The position numbers and the translations under genes are program-made. The notes beneath the pieces are model-generated. The model had not been told where the DNA came from, did no database searches, and saw nothing but the letters and a program-made list of their open reading frames with translations. From Allodiplogaster sudhausi (lineage: Eukaryota > Nematoda > Chromadorea > Rhabditida > Diplogasteridae): a stretch of DNA of 64,000 nt. Below, piece after piece: positions 49,427-60,660 of the stretch. Location of the stretch: positions 435,001 through 499,000 of the forward strand of contig CALZFC010000035.1 in the NCBI GenBank assembly GCA_945643635.1. The letters run 5' to 3'. Every line of letters starts with the position of its first letter. The first letter of the stretch is position 1.

Positions 49427-52400
49427 ATGGATTCTCGTCTGTTGACTCTGCTGGAGACTGTGCCGGACGGCGTCGATGTGAATGAGCTGGCCAGCCTCCT
49501 TGGAAACGGCGTCTCTGCTGAGGATGCACGCGGCGCCCTCAACACACTCCTCGCAGAACATCGAGTGGAGCTGGTTAAGGTTAGGAGAGAGAGAGAGAGA
49601 GAAATAGAGAAAGTAAGATAGAGGCGAAGAAGGCATATCAGTTTCCATTGTTGTGATTTGAAATGTTCCTATAATCTATCGTTCATTTTTCTGCATGGCT
49701 TTTTTTAAAGTTTCCCTTTTAGACAGTTCTATGCTTTTTAAAATGCGCTTATTTGTTGGGCTTACCCGCCACGCATTCATCCAGTCCAGTGGATGCTTGA
49801 GCATTTTAGCATTCGTTCCGCAACGTGACAGCGCTTTTTTATTAATTGATTATAGCTCTTGTATATTTTTTACTATAATATATTGTGGGATTAGCAAAAA
49901 TTCTAAATTTAATATCCTAGTGATTCGTGTATTTAAAAGAAGTGTACACTTCAAATGAAGCCTATAAATTCGCGCCAACCGTGGATCATATGACGGCAAC
50001 TAGCTACCGTAATCGTACCGTAGTTTGAAATCTACGTTTTTCGCGCGCTTCATCCTGAATCAGTGGTCGTACTTCTCTTTCATCATCAGTTTGGAGACGA
50101 CGTGGTGCGAGTGAAGGCGAAGGCGGCCGAGCCGGCCGGCCTGACGAAGGAGGAGGGCGTGCTCAACTCGCTCATCGCCGACGCCGGCAACAGGGGCATC
50201 TGGATTCGCAGTCTACGCGATCTAAGCGGACTCCCGCAAGTACAAGTACGTTTGGCATGAAATTCGAATTCAAATTTTTTTTAAAGACCGATCCTCTTAA
50301 AAGTGATATGACGTTAAATAGTTTAAAAAAAAGTAATTAAAATAATAAAGATTAATAAAGAACTGTTCTTACAGATCCTCAAGGCGCTCAAATCACTCGG
50401 ACAGAAGAAGCTTATCAAAACCGTCAAGGTAACCATTTGCAATAATTTGCATTTTACTTGTTTAAATACTTCATAATAATTGAGTTTAAAAAGGCGCATT
50501 TTTCTATCGAGAAGATATTCTACTCCCCCAGCTTTTGGAGTTTTATATGTGTGTATATATGCTAATTGGTTTTTTTACATAGTCATGTCAATGAAATAGT
50601 TATAATAATAATAAAAAGTAGCCTTGTTTTTATTCTTTCCCCAAATGTTGTAGTTAATGATCATAATTATAAGTCTAGACTTTTTTTTAAAAGGTTAGAC
50701 GTAAATTAATAATTTTACTTTCTTTTTTGTTAGTCCGTTGGAACGACGAAGAAGTGTTACATGCCTTATGATGCTGTGGAGGACGCGACTTTCACGGGCG
50801 GCACCTTCTACTCGGATCGCCAGCTTGACCAGGAGCTCGTGCAGACGCTCACTTCCGTATGCATCGGCATGCTCACTCAAGTTAGAGAGACTTAGTGCTT
50901 AAGGGTTTAGGCGCGTAAGGTCTAACGTTAAGGCGCATAAGGTCGAGAGGACACGCTTTAAGAATCTAAGCTTAAGGCCTTAAGGACAGGGGCACGCTTT
51001 AAGAATCTGTTAGGTTTGCTCCATAAGGTCAATGACATCTTTTAAGGATCTATATTTAAAGCCATAGGGACAAGGGAAGGCTTTCAGAATCTAAGGTTAA
51101 GGCCATAGGGACAAGGGAACGCTTTCAGAATCCAATGTTAAGGCCATTAGGTCAATGGCGCCTTTTAAGGACTTAAGGTTAAGGACATTAGTTCAGGAAG
51201 CGTTCTAAGAGTCTATATTTAAGTCCATAAGGTCAATGGCTCCTTTTAAGGATCTATGTTTAAGGCCATAGGGACAAGGCCACGCTTTCAGAATCTAAGT
51301 TTAAGGACATAAAGACACATTCTAAGAATTTATGTTTAAAGCCATAAGGTTATGCTTAGACGAGATAGTAGTAAAATTCCCTCCCCATGCTTTCAGAAGC
51401 GAAAGCAAGCGGTGGAACGAAATCCTGGAGATTCTCTGCTTCAAAAGTCGGCTTCATATGCGACGCCTTCGGAGGTAAGTAAAAAAGACATTTTTATTTA
51501 ATAAACTGTTTGCCACCCAAAAAAACATTATGATTTGTTACTTTGATTCGAATTCCTTAATGAAATCTCGGATCATAAAGATATGCATTCATTCTGGTTT
51601 TTTTTACAATGACGAAGCAAGATAATATAAAAGTTTATAATAGTATGCATTTAGGATAAAAAGAAACAAGTTATAAAACAAGAGCTAAGGGAAAACTTAT
51701 CACTGGTAAACCTGAAGAAAGTGTTTAAAAAGATTTCTGATTGAGAAAATCGACTTCAAAAAGAAATTTTTTACATTCAGGTGGCCAACTTCATTCGAGA
51801 TCGCAAGATTCTGCATGTTCCTGTGACGGACGAAGACATTGGAAGGATATTGGAGGTTAGTGAGGTAGAGAGAGAGAGAGAGAAAGGAAGAGCGAGAGAG
51901 TGAGAGAGGGAATTGAAAGAGATTTCTTCTAAGATTTCTCGTCACTTATTTTTTCCTCATTTTAATAATTCATACAGTACCGTCGGAAAGTCTATGAACT
52001 TTTGGTTTTTCATTCATAATTTCCTTCAAAGTGTATGAAAGTTAATGAGGTTTTGCTCTTTTGTAATAATAGATCTTCAGTAGCAGAATATTGGATTCAT
52101 TGATTAACTACAGTGCGAAATAAAAATCAATAACTCAAATTACAAGGGTTGCATATTTAGACTTGCTGGACAAAATGGTTTATTTCCCTGGTATTCGGTA
52201 ATTTTTTATCGGACAAATGGTTTAGCTGTATGCTAGAACATCTCTGCGATAACTTTTTGGTCTAGTGGATATTTAATCACATGTTTTTACATGCGGCCAG
52301 TCTCCAGTGCCAGATCCATGCAGTCGGCTTGAGATGCAGAAGGTTCAGGAGGACAAAATCGATCATTTACTACAATATCTATAATAATCATAATGTCCAT

Positions 52401-53728
52401 TAATTCGGAGGTGATCATTGAACTTTTTCACATCGTTATTATAGCCGTAGAAATTACATGTTGACTGTTTATTCACGCAATAACCACTGTGGACAACTTT
52501 CGTCCGCAGTCTGGACTAACCTAAAGTGATGCTATGCGGGAGTCTGATTTTCTAAAACGGGTTTGCCAGTCTAAAATCATAGTTCATAGCCTTCTTCATG
52601 ATCGATAGCCTTAATTCTTTCCTGGATTTAAGAGACCACCAGATATAGTAGATCGTTTGAATGCACTCCTGGCCTAGTGTAGTTCTGTGTCTTTAAAGGC
52701 AGGAAACTAAACCCGAAATTTTTTTAGATCGAGTCGAAAATCACTATAATCTATACATCAGAAAGTTATGCAATTGTTTTAATCTCAATTAGCCAGTTTA
52801 ATGTTGTGATTGTTTAAAAACACACAGCTGTCAAATACATCGTACTACTCTATGCAAGGGTGCCGTCAAACGATCTACTGTCCTAGTGGCCTCATGAAGA
52901 CAGTGAATAAATAAAGATTCTAAACGTGGAGAAACCTATTAACTATCGTTATAGATAGGCAAAAGAGTTTTTGAAATACGGACTCCTGCACAAGATCACT
53001 TTTAGCAAGTTTGCACTGCGGACGAAAGTTGACCGCGGTGTCCAAAGTGTGCATAAATAGTTAGCATCTAATTTCCACAGATCAAGTAAGCGCCTGAATT
53101 AGTTCAATGATCACCTCCGAATAAATGGACATCATGATTATTATATATATTGTAGTAAATGATCGATTTTGTCCTCCTGAACCTTCTGCATCTCAGGCCG
53201 ACTGCATGGATCTGGCACTGAAGGCTGGCCGCATGTAAAAACATGTGATTAAATATCCACTAGACCAAAAAGTTATCGCAGAGATGTTCTAGCATACTGC
53301 TAAACCATTTGTCCGATAAAAACTTACCGAATACCAAGAAAATAAACCATTTTGTCAAGCACGTCTAAATATGCAACTATTGTAATTTGAGTTATTGATT
53401 TTTATTTCGCACTGTAGTTAATCAATGAATCCAATATTCTGCTACTGAAGATCTATTATTACAAAAAAGCAACCCTGAAAATTTCAATAACTTTCATTTG
53501 AAGGAAATTATGAATGAAAAACCAAAAGTTCATAGACTTTCCGACGGTATTGTATTTTTACTGTTTCCGTTCACTCATTCCACCTCGCGCCATCGCTTCA
53601 TGCCCCTCTCTCTCATGCTCGCTTTCTCTCTTTGCTCTCTCATGTTCTCTCTCTTATCTCTCTCTCTCTCTCGTTCTGTCTCAGCCATCTCTCTCGTTCT
53701 GTCTCAACCATCTCTCGCTAACCCATCC

Positions 53729-53773
<45 letters not shown>

Positions 53774-54111
53774 CTCTTTCTCTCTACCCTCTCTTTCTCC
53801 CCTCTTTCTCCACCCATCCCTCTCCACCTCCTTCTCTCACTCTTTATCTATCTTCTCCTCTCTTTCTCCCCCCCCCCCTATCCCTCTCCTCCCATCTCTC
53901 CCTAACCCTTCAGATCGCCATCCTGGATGGCCAGCTAGAGCGTCGCTCGGATGGCTCTGCAGTCCGTGTCCGTGACGCGCCCCCTCGCGCCTCTCCCCTC
54001 GTCACCATCCCCTGCGCCCTCTGTCCACTCGCAAACGAGTGCGCGCCAGGCAAGGAGATCGAGCCGGCAGGGTGTAGGTACTTTGATGAGTGGCTCCAGG
54101 CGATTCAGTGA
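49427..54111 (+). CDS. POLR3F: RNA polymerase III subunit RPC6 (RPC39), 286 aa
   Basis: Seven exons: 49427-49579, 50090-50245, 50375-50428, 50734-50880, 51397-51474, 51781-51855, 53914-54111, all phase 0, GT-AG. RPC6 is part of the RPC3-RPC6-RPC7 subcomplex that opens promoters with TFIIIB in the nucleus. The order of family signatures is intact: winged-helix 1 (VDVNELASLL), winged-helix 2 (EDAGNKGIW-type segment DAGNRGIWIR, ILKALKSLGQKKLIK, KKCYMPYDAVED, GGTFYSDRQLD), winged-helix 3 (VANFIRDRKI), then the C-terminal iron-sulfur region with Cys255, Cys258, Cys264 and Cys275 and the closing CRYFDEWL. Human POLR3F has 316 residues, so the length fits. Intron 4 holds a tandem array and intron 6 a 1.58 kb foldback element. 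A TTCTTCTAG acceptor lies 53 nt before the ATG. Confidence 0.95.
50890..51360 (+). repeat. Degenerate ~50-bp tandem array in POLR3F intron 4
   Basis: About nine diverged copies of a unit built from TTAAGGCCATAAGG, a variable GTCAATGGC or GACAAGGGA segment, CTTTTAAGGATCTA or CTTTCAGAATCTA. Two alternating unit types (AAGGATCTATATTTAA and CAGAATCTAAGGTTAA) suggest a higher-order repeat. Several copies include CTTTCAGAAT, which resembles an acceptor. Confidence 0.85.
51975..53552. mobile_element. 1.58-kb foldback element in POLR3F intron 6 (Tc1/mariner-type ends)
   Basis: Left end CAGTACCGTCGGAAAGTCTA. The right end is its complement with one change (ATTG for ACTG). It is flanked by TA at 51973-51974 and 53553-53554. 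The arms run about 560 bp inward (51975 to ~52520 and ~52990 to 53552) and match with scattered differences, including a small insertion near 52040. The ~450-bp centre is different sequence and has no open frame or transposase motif I recognise. Best read as a non-autonomous element with very long terminal inverted repeats. Confidence 0.85.
53632..53912 (+). repeat. CT microsatellite forming the last POLR3F acceptor tract
   Basis: CT-rich sequence, with a pure run near 53732-53767 and a C run at 53869-53878, continuing almost to the CCTTCAG acceptor at 53913. Confidence 0.88.
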
Positions 54112-54189
54112 GAGGGAGAGAGAGAAAGAAAGAGGGATAGAGAAAGGGGGGGGAGGGGAATAAGGAAGAGCACGGTAGGAGGGGAGCAA

Positions 54190-54430
54190 GAAGGGTGGAG
54201 AGAAAGACAGAAAAAGAAGGGCAGAGAGAGAGGCAGAGAAAGAAGGGTAGAGAGAGAGAGGCAGAGAAAGAAGGGCAGAGAGAGAGAGGCAGAGAAAGAA
54301 GGGTGGAGAGAGAGAGACAGAAAAAGAAGGGCAGAGAGAGAGGCAGAGAAAGAAGGGTAGAGAGAGAGAGAGGCAGAGAAAGAAGGGTGGAGAGAGGGAC
54401 AGAGAAAGAAGGGGAGAGGGAAAGGAATGG
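54190..54430 (+). repeat. GA-rich tandem array, unit AGAGAGAGGCAGAGAAAGAAGGG
   Basis: About eight copies of a 23-32 bp unit with GTAG, GTGG, GCAG or GGAG linkers. It starts about 80 bp after the POLR3F stop and is probably within its 3' untranslated region. Confidence 0.88.
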
Positions 54431-54539
54431 GAGAAAGAAGAGTAGAGAGAAAGGGAAGGGAGGTACAAGAGATTGTAGGAATTCTAGGTGAAGCTGTCCT
54501 GGAACATTTGCTCTTGCATATAGTATGCAGATATCGTAA

Positions 54540-55080
54540 TTTGTTTATTTTGTTTGTCATTTTGTGGCGTAAATTTTTGGCCCAGGAAAATGAAAATGAA
54601 TATGCTGGACTTTTAGTGCTTCCTTTTGTTAGCTCAAACGGGTTTTTGTTTGTTGTTGCGAACGTTGTTACTTTTCCTTGTTTCCTTGGTAAACAATCTT
54701 GAATGTTGCTCGGGTTTATTTGCAAACTCTCAAAGCGATCGGTGAATTGATCATGGTTAGCTGATGTTCATCATTCATACTACAGTAACACTGAAATGCA
54801 AAAAAAGTGAAGGAATACGGTATTACAGTAACACTGCTCTAATTCTAAGAAGGAATCCTATTTTTGTGAATGGCAAAATTGAATATGCGTGCTTATGACC
54901 GAGCATCACGTTTTTGTGGCAGCTAGGCATTAAATTATTATGTCCATTTTGTTGAGCAATTCGATAACGAACGCTTGAGGCGAGGTCGGTAAAGAGACAG
55001 AGAGAGAGAAAGAGGGAGCGAGAGAGCGAGAGAGAGGCAGAAAGGAGACTGAAGAAGAGCCAAGGAAAGAAAGTATGCGA
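54540..55080 (+). repeat. Dispersed repeat, copy A
   Basis: Shares blocks in the same order and orientation with 59600-60130: GCTGGACTTTT, GCTCAAACGGGTTT, CGAACGTTGTTA, CTCAAAGCGATCGGTGAATT, TCATTCATACTACAGTAAC, GCATTAAATTATTATGTCC, then a GA-rich tail. By eye the copies are diverged, perhaps two thirds identical. No coding capacity. Family unknown. Confidence 0.75.
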
Positions 55081-56348
55081 AATATACACATGCAAAACTT
55101 GTGGTTTTCATGCGTAAAAGAAATGTATTATCTCCAATGAAATCTCAATTCCGATTCGATGGTCCAATAGGAAATAAATAATAAGCAGGAAAATAGTACG
55201 CAAAAAGGGGTTGCTTTCTTTCTGGCTCGCTTATTCTTCATCATTTATTCCATCGGTCTCTCTCTCTCTACTCTCTCTTTCTCTCACTCTCTTTCTCCTC
55301 TTTTCCTGATTTTTTTTTAAAGTTTCGCTAACATCAGGAAGGGTATTCCCCCCACTGCATCTCTAATCTCTGCATCGCGAGTTCGATGCCACAGCAGATG
55401 GGCGTGGTCGCGCAGGGCCGGAGGGGTTTACTCGCAACAGTCAACAGCGGGCAACGAGAAAGAGAGGGACGAACAGAGAGAACAAGTAGAGAGAGAGAGA
55501 AGGAGAGTGCGAGAAAGAGGGAGGGAGAAGGTGAAAGAGAGAAAGGAGAGAGGGAGAAGGTGGAAGAGAGAAAGGAGAGAGGGAGAAGAGGGGAGAGAGA
55601 CGGAAGACACTGACGGAAAAATTTGAATAGTCCAATCAGACAGTAAAATACCGTATGGTAATGCCTGGAAACAAATAGAGTGTAGTAGTGAAGACTATTT
55701 CAGGAATGGCTCGAGCTTTCTTATTTTAAGTCCTATAAGGCCGCCAGACATTTTGCTAGTTTCCAATGTAGTTTTTTTTAAACAAACGAGTGCGTCATAC
55801 TTCTGTAGGCGTACACGGATTTATCCTGTTTCAAAAAGAACAATGTTATGATGGAGCTATCAAATATGTAGGTATCATCGAAAAATGTCACGAGGAGAGA
55901 TAAAGGCCTAGATCTTAGCCTTCGATCAGCTAATCTTCACGTTGTTATTGCGTCGAGAACGTAAATATCATTTAAAATAAAGTATTTTGAGAAGAAAATA
56001 CACAAAGAGACTTAAGTAATCGTTTTGATATCACTTATTTTTAGTAGGAAAGAGAGATGTCTGAAAATTGATAAGACATCTGTAATAAAGCCCGATGAAA
56101 GAATAACCGACAAAAAACAATGGCATGACACATGCTTTATTCGGCACTGTATAACAAAGACCGCTCTTTGGCTTCGACTAATACTTCACAAAGTAGCGAG
56201 GAAGTTACATTGAGTTAGTGAAACGAGAAGCCGAATAATTTAAAGGAAAGAAGAGTGTAATCTATGAAAGCAGATTTTAAACAATCAAAGAAATATATGG
56301 TAACTTGTGGACTAGGGGCTCTCCATAAAATCGTCACTGTGCTCATTC

Positions 56349-57314
56349 TCAGGAACGCACGACGGGTTTGGTCTTGCTGAGCAGTCTAATAAGAGGGAAT
56401 TGATTCAATTACTCATGTTTAAAAAATAGGTTAAAAAAGATTTTATACAATTTTTTCCATAATTAACTTCTGGAAATATACATGCAAGGTTCTGAAGAAG
56501 AAAAATCAACGACTTCCGTCTACATGCAATACAAGCCTGTTGTGAGCCTTACAGAAAGGTTCATCCAAAGTATCCAAAGGCAGAAAAAAAGAAATCCAAC
56601 CTCTCAACGATCATCACCTTTGCATGGTGCAGCCGTACGTTGAGATCCTCATTGCATCCGTGCTGCTGGATCAGCGAAAAAGCGTAGACGCGCATGTCGC
56701 CATTGTCGTCGAGGAGAGCCACCGAGCCGAGGCGAGGACACAAGACGAGCTTCTTATGATCATCCTGGAAGGAGATGGAGAGAGAGGGAGAGAAAGAGAG
56801 AGAGCGAGGAAGAGAGAGAGAGGAAGAAAGGGGATGAGAGAGAGAGAGAGGAGAAAGAGAGAGAGAGAGGAAGAAAGGGGATGAGAGAGAGGAGAAAGAG
56901 AGAGAGAGAGAGAGGAAGAAAGGGGATGAGAGAGAGGAGAAAGAGAGAAAGGAGAAAGAGAGAGAAATAGTGAGAGAAAGTACGAGAGAGGTAGTTTTGC
57001 AATTACTTACCAAATAGTTGATCTGAACGGTCCCGTTCGACAACTGCCACACAACCACTGTGCTTGTGCGGAGCCAACTGCTACAATCAAATCGACAGAG
57101 AGAGTGAGAGAGAGAGAGAAAGCGAGAGAGAGAAGAATCAAATTCGACTATACCTAACCCACGGCGGCCGCTCAAGTTCGCCGCCTCCGTTCTTTCTGGC
57201 GACCAAATATCCGCCAGCCTTCACCAAATGCTGATCTGCTTGCCAGCACGCTATGTTCGTCTTGTCATTCAGGAGGACACCGATCTGGACGAGTCAAGGA
57301 ATGGATTAGAGATT

Positions 57315-57348
<34 letters not shown>

Positions 57349-58468
57349 GAAGGAGAGATTGAGTTGAAAGAGAGAGGGAAAGAGAGTAAAGTAGAGAACG
57401 AGAGAGAGAGAGAGAGAGAGAGGGGAGGAGAGATAGAGTTGAAAAAGAGAGTAAAGTAGAGAGAGAGAGGGGAGGAGAGATAGAGTTGAAAAAGAGAGTA
57501 AAGTAGAGAGAGAGGGGTGAACAAGAACAGCTGTGAGAGGGAGGGAGAGAGTAGAGAGAAAGCAGAGAAAGAGAGAGAGAGAGTAGAGCGATGAGAGAAA
57601 GAGAGATCCTTACTGAGTCGTCGTTGAGCTTGTAGCCAACGCCGTACTTGTCCGCGTAGTCGACCCAACTGCTGATCCAGTAGTCTGGCATGCACTCGGG
57701 TGCCTCTGCCAAGTCCAGCAAGAGAGGCGGCTCGGAATGAGCAGAGGAGCGCCCAACCGCCGACTCCAGCAGGGAGAGCAGCTCAGGGAGAAACACGTCG
57801 GCGGCTCCTGAGAGAGAGAGAGAGAGAGAGAGAGAAAAGAGAGAGAGAAGATAGAGAGAGACAGAGATAGAGAGAGAAAGATAAAGAGAGAGATAGAGAC
57901 AGAGTCGGAGAGAGAAACAGAGACAGAGAGGGAGACAGAGCGAGAGAGATAGAGAGAGAGAGAGAGAAAAGAGAGAGAGAAAAGAGAGAAAGAATCTATT
58001 TGAAATGACTGACTATTCTGAATTGCGAGTTCCGTGCGGGAATTCGCGTTTCCGGCGCAAGGAGCGAGAGGAGGGCGCGGATTGTCGACTCCTGCAGAAA
58101 AAGAAATCAATAAGCAATTATAGTAAGAAAACAATAGAGAGAATATAATACTCGTAAACAAAATAAAAATATTAACATTAATAATATAAATAAAGTAATT
58201 AATAATAATAATTTAACGGTCGTGGCCATTTCTTTGCCTACTCATCATCATGAATAATAAAAAGAAAGAAAAAAATGAATCGTACCTGAGCCTGGCGAAG
58301 ACTGACTCGCCGTTCGGGACCTCGCGCCGTGTGAAGTGTCAGTGGACTCTGCCTAGGATATGTTGAAGGTTACAATGAGCATTCGAGAGGGTTGGAGAAG
58401 GGGAAAGAGAGAGCGAGGGAAAGTATGATGGGATCTAGCAAGTGAGTGAGAAAATGATAAGTAGATAT

Positions 58469-58530
<62 letters not shown>

Positions 58531-58899
58531 GTAAATACTTAGCTAAGTTAGCAGTCAAGAAGGCTAGAGAACGAGAAAGAGTGGGCGAGATAAAGTATTA
58601 TGTGCGGAAAATATTAAGCAACTAAATGTGCATACTATGCACATATTATGTAATCTATACTCACATTGCATTTTATTGGCAATTAGTTTTACCATTAATG
58701 TATAATAATATGTAAACGTTACCATCGAGGGCCAGACGCAAGCTGTCGACTTGGAGAGTACAGTTAAGGCTGACGAGGAACAAGTCGAAGATCCAGAAGG
58801 AGAAGGAGAGGAAGAGAGAGAGGAAGGACGAGATGGAGACGGAGATGACGTCATTTGGTGGGCAATTGGGTCCTGGAGTGAACGCAGCGGAGCGGCCAT
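56349..58899 (-). CDS. Polo-box domain protein (PLK-like, no kinase domain), 305 aa as read
   Basis: Eight exons, minus strand: 58899-58723, 58352-58286, 58091-58014, 57807-57614, 57284-57154, 57080-57011, 56764-56601, 56385-56349. The C-terminal part is a polo-box domain as in PLK1, which binds phosphorylated Ser/Thr peptides and targets the kinase to centrosomes, kinetochores and midbody. PB1 begins [19 protein letters not shown] and PB2 includes [27 protein letters not shown] and [16 protein letters not shown]1 lacks about 40-45 residues: [12 protein letters not shown] is followed directly by QHLVKAGG. The N-terminal 59 residues are Ser/Pro-rich, and no glycine loop, HRD or DFG is visible between 58.9 and 64 kb. 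The listed start is the first in-frame ATG; an AG acceptor about 32 nt upstream could be a spliced-leader site or could join exons outside the window. It may be a true PBD-only paralog, a partial gene or an early pseudogene. Confidence 0.78.
56769..57000 (+). repeat. GA repeats in a polo-box-gene intron, with ~55-bp tandem copies
   Basis: GA-rich on the + strand, CT-rich in gene sense. Three copies of GGAAGAAAGGGGATGAGAGA with flanking GA, spaced 50 to 60 bp. The tract begins a few bp from the acceptor of exon 7. Confidence 0.88.
57305..57607 (+). repeat. GA repeats with ~48-bp tandem copies between polo-box exons
   Basis: Three copies of a unit containing GGAGAGATAGAGTTGAAAAA and GAGAGTAAAGTAGAGA (near 57350, 57422 and 57470) inside a GA field. 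Almost the whole intron is CT-rich in gene sense. Confidence 0.88.
57809..57995 (+). repeat. GA microsatellite reaching a polo-box exon acceptor
   Basis: On the gene strand this is a CT run that ends exactly at CTCTCAG|GAGCC, so the acceptor AG follows the microsatellite with no unique sequence between. Confidence 0.9.
58481..58530 (+). repeat. (TA)n microsatellite, ~50 bp
   Basis: Pure TA/AT dinucleotide run in the first intron of the polo-box gene. Confidence 0.95.
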
Positions 58900-59599
58900 G
58901 TTGAGATGAAGCAACTCGATGCGAATGTGAACTGTTCAAGTCAGCATACATATGTATGCTGCTCAAGTCGCAGTTCATAACTAATTAAATCCACATGCTA
59001 ATTGTTGGAATTGACATTTGCATAGTGCCTAAAGTAAGTGAAAACGTTTAGCACTTCATTAAATTCTTTCCACGATTCCATTTCAACATGTTTCTGCCTC
59101 GGTGTGCAACAAACAATTTTTTACATGTTTATAATTGACTATGAGCCAAAAGGTAACAGGTGGAATCGTGTCAAAGTAAAATCATTCGTGAATAATGCTT
59201 CCATATGAAGCTGACAGCAGCGTTTTGTTTGCAACGCATGAACATTCCACGAGAATCCAAACCGTGATCTCACGGTTTACCAAAACACACACTTTTGCCT
59301 CCCAATGCAATATATTTTTTTTCATTGAAATGAGCGATCAAACAGTTTATTATAAAGTAATAAAAGAAGCAACCAGCATCAACAACTTCTTGGAAGATGT
59401 GCAAGAAGCCATCGAATGCTGCAGCAGCAGCAATTTCCTTCTCACATCCCAAGTCCTCACGAATCCTCCAACTCCCGGCATCAGAAGATCCACCGAAATG
59501 CTTCGCGAGCGGTCGTCTTCACAGCGGCTCAGGTAGAAGGCCTTGATGCCTCCACAGAAGCGGTTCAGGGGGCAGAGAGTTCAGGGGGCTGGGCTGGAA

Positions 59600-60130
59600 T
59601 CAGATTTTGTACATCAATATATGAGGAAGATTGCATTCTTTTGCTGGACTTTTGAGTTTTGTTCATTTGGCTCAAATGGGTTTGTTTGTTGTTTGTTGAC
59701 GAACGTTGTTAGCATCATTTCCTAAACAAAATATTCTCGACCATTGTAGCTCTTCTATATTTGCACAGTCAACTACACTCTCAACGGATCGGTGAATTTA
59801 TAGTTGGCCAACGAACGATCAAATCATTCATACTACAGTAACCCTGAAATACGATACAGAAAAACAAATATACGGTAATAAGGTAACACTACTTTAAGAA
59901 GAAGGAAACTGATGGTCACTGAGGGGGAAGATAGACCGAGAGCACATATGCCATTAAATTATTATTTCTATTTTGTTGAACTCTCGAAAGAGAGGCCAGT
60001 AAAAGAGAGAGTGAGAGAGAGAGCGAGCGAGCGATGGAGAGAGAGGGGCATGAGATATAGAGAAATGATGAAATGAAAAGGGATGAAGCGAACGAGCGAG
60101 AGATAGAGAATACATACATATGTACATAGA
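59600..60130 (+). repeat. Dispersed repeat, copy B
   Basis: Diverged second copy of the repeat at 54540-55080, in direct orientation about 5.05 kb away. Matching blocks include GCTGGACTTTTGAG, GGCTCAAATGGGTTT, GACGAACGTTGTTAGC, CGGATCGGTGAATTTA, CATTCATACTACAGTAACCC and CATTAAATTATTATTTC, followed by a GA-rich tail. The two copies flank the polo-box gene. Confidence 0.75.
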
Positions 60131-60660
60131 GAGCAACTTGGAAAGGAACGGGAAGGACACATGACAAATTGTGAAGAGGTCAGAGAGAATGTATTTAGGA
60201 AGGAGAGAAGGAAACTAGCGGGCTACGCGGGAGCGAGAGCGGCAGCGGCAGTTAGAGAAAGAAGAGAGACAGAGAGGCAGTGAATGAGAGAGATAGAGGG
60301 ATTCGGAGACACATACTATAGAGAGGTGAGTGAGAACGCTTGCTCCTAGATCGCAGAGAGAATGCATTATGCTGCTATCGACTGACCCGCAATCACTCAT
60401 TGTCAGACAGGGGGAAGAGCAAGCATCCTCCAAATTTTGTCTCCTCCTTGCCTTTACTTTCATTTAATGGGTCTTTTTGTTCGTCAAGGCAGAACCCTTT
60501 TTTCAGATGTCTCTCGCCATACACGCGAGAATTGAAGCGACGTAAAGGCAGCGTAAATCTGCCTCCATTTGCATACCTTCATGAACTGTTGCTGCAACAT
60601 CAAGCAAAAGGTTACTGCACAAAAAAGAGAATATAATGAAGCTAGCATAAAGGCATACTT

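Larger units (their letters stand above)
54112..56348. other. Convergent intergenic region POLR3F / polo-box gene
   Basis: Holds a GA-rich tandem array, the first copy of a dispersed repeat (about 54540-55080), CT and GA tracts near 55255-55310 and 55460-55610, and AT-rich unique DNA. No gene recognised. Confidence 0.6.

Noticed and set aside
52520..52990. Transposase remnant in the centre of the foldback element
   Set aside because: Read on both strands by eye; no open frame or DDE-type motif could be recognised.
59195..59536. 113-codon + strand frame near the polo-box gene as a missing kinase exon
   Set aside because: It is on the opposite strand and shows no kinase motif.
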